From the NCBI GenBank assembly GCA_947174565.1, contig CAMWJL010000018.1, positions 1 to 32,533 of the forward strand: a stretch of 32,533 bases of DNA, given 5' to 3'. This document shows positions 32,473 to 32,533 of the stretch, piece after piece (the first letter of the stretch is position 1; every line of letters starts with the position of its first letter). The notes beneath the pieces are model-generated. The model was not told the DNA's origin and did not search any database. It saw only the letters and a program-made list of their open reading frames with translations. Source of the DNA: an uncultured Prevotellaceae bacterium (GTDB taxonomy: Bacteria; Bacteroidota; Bacteroidia; Bacteroidales; Bacteroidaceae). The translations under genes were made by a program, and so were the position numbers.

Positions 32473-32533
32473 ACCGCTACAAGTAAACGACACATTATTT
32501 TATATATAAAGGATGGTCAGCCACAGTACTGAC
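32473..32533. other. Window end after the folding-factor gene
   Basis: These 61 bases hold no gene. A short GTCAG/CTGAC inverted repeat at the very end could be part of a hairpin cut by the window edge. Confidence 0.4.

Overview
The window looks like a chromosomal segment of a Bacteroidales bacterium, most likely Prevotellaceae (Prevotella/Segatella-like). The reasons are repeated Bacteroidetes-type -7 boxes (TAnnTTTG, e.g. 1201-1208, 8504-8511, 16787-16794), AT-rich leaders without clear Shine-Dalgarno sequences, a Nudix-type arabinose regulator, and an L-arabinose locus whose content matches the Bacteroides type. This placement rests on recognised families and motifs; no database search was run.

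Layout. 1-1193: the tail of an unknown gene and a membrane acyltransferase broken by two frameshifts. 1312-2703: ribosomal proteins L21 and L27, then endonuclease III. 2682-8358 (minus strand): an operon of a 1401-residue double-module sensor kinase, a LuxR-type response regulator and a small membrane protein. 8565-12524: sulfur assimilation (O-acetylhomoserine sulfhydrylase, cysteine synthase) and folylpolyglutamate synthase. 12701-16306: a galactose cluster (mutarotase, MFS sugar transporter, galactokinase). 16836-27514: an eight-gene arabinose/pentose locus (lipoprotein mutarotase, sodium/sugar symporter, AraR, AraD, AraA, AraB-type kinase, transketolase, RpiB), ending in a strong hairpin terminator. 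27603-30034: an accessory stretch with a YafQ-type toxin/antitoxin pair, a 23-bp repeat array, a solitary HsdR-N-like nuclease with a DUF4357-like tail, and a GlsB/YeaQ-type membrane protein. 30322-32472: a SurA/PpiD-type periplasmic folding factor.

How the genes work together. The galactose cluster covers anomer conversion, uptake and phosphorylation. The arabinose locus covers anomer conversion at the cell envelope, Na+-coupled uptake, isomerisation, phosphorylation and epimerisation to xylulose-5-phosphate. Transketolase and RpiB then feed this into the non-oxidative pentose phosphate pathway, and AraR is the likely sensor.

The most unusual signals are not genes. (i) The araR start region (20105-20122) is perfectly complementary over 18 nt to its own Nudix-box codons (20243-20260). 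(ii) Three separate intergenic regions carry unrelated direct repeats that all have a 23-bp period. (iii) The sensor kinase has an intact ATPase next to a helical region without the phospho-acceptor histidine, and later a good histidine box next to a degenerate ATPase.
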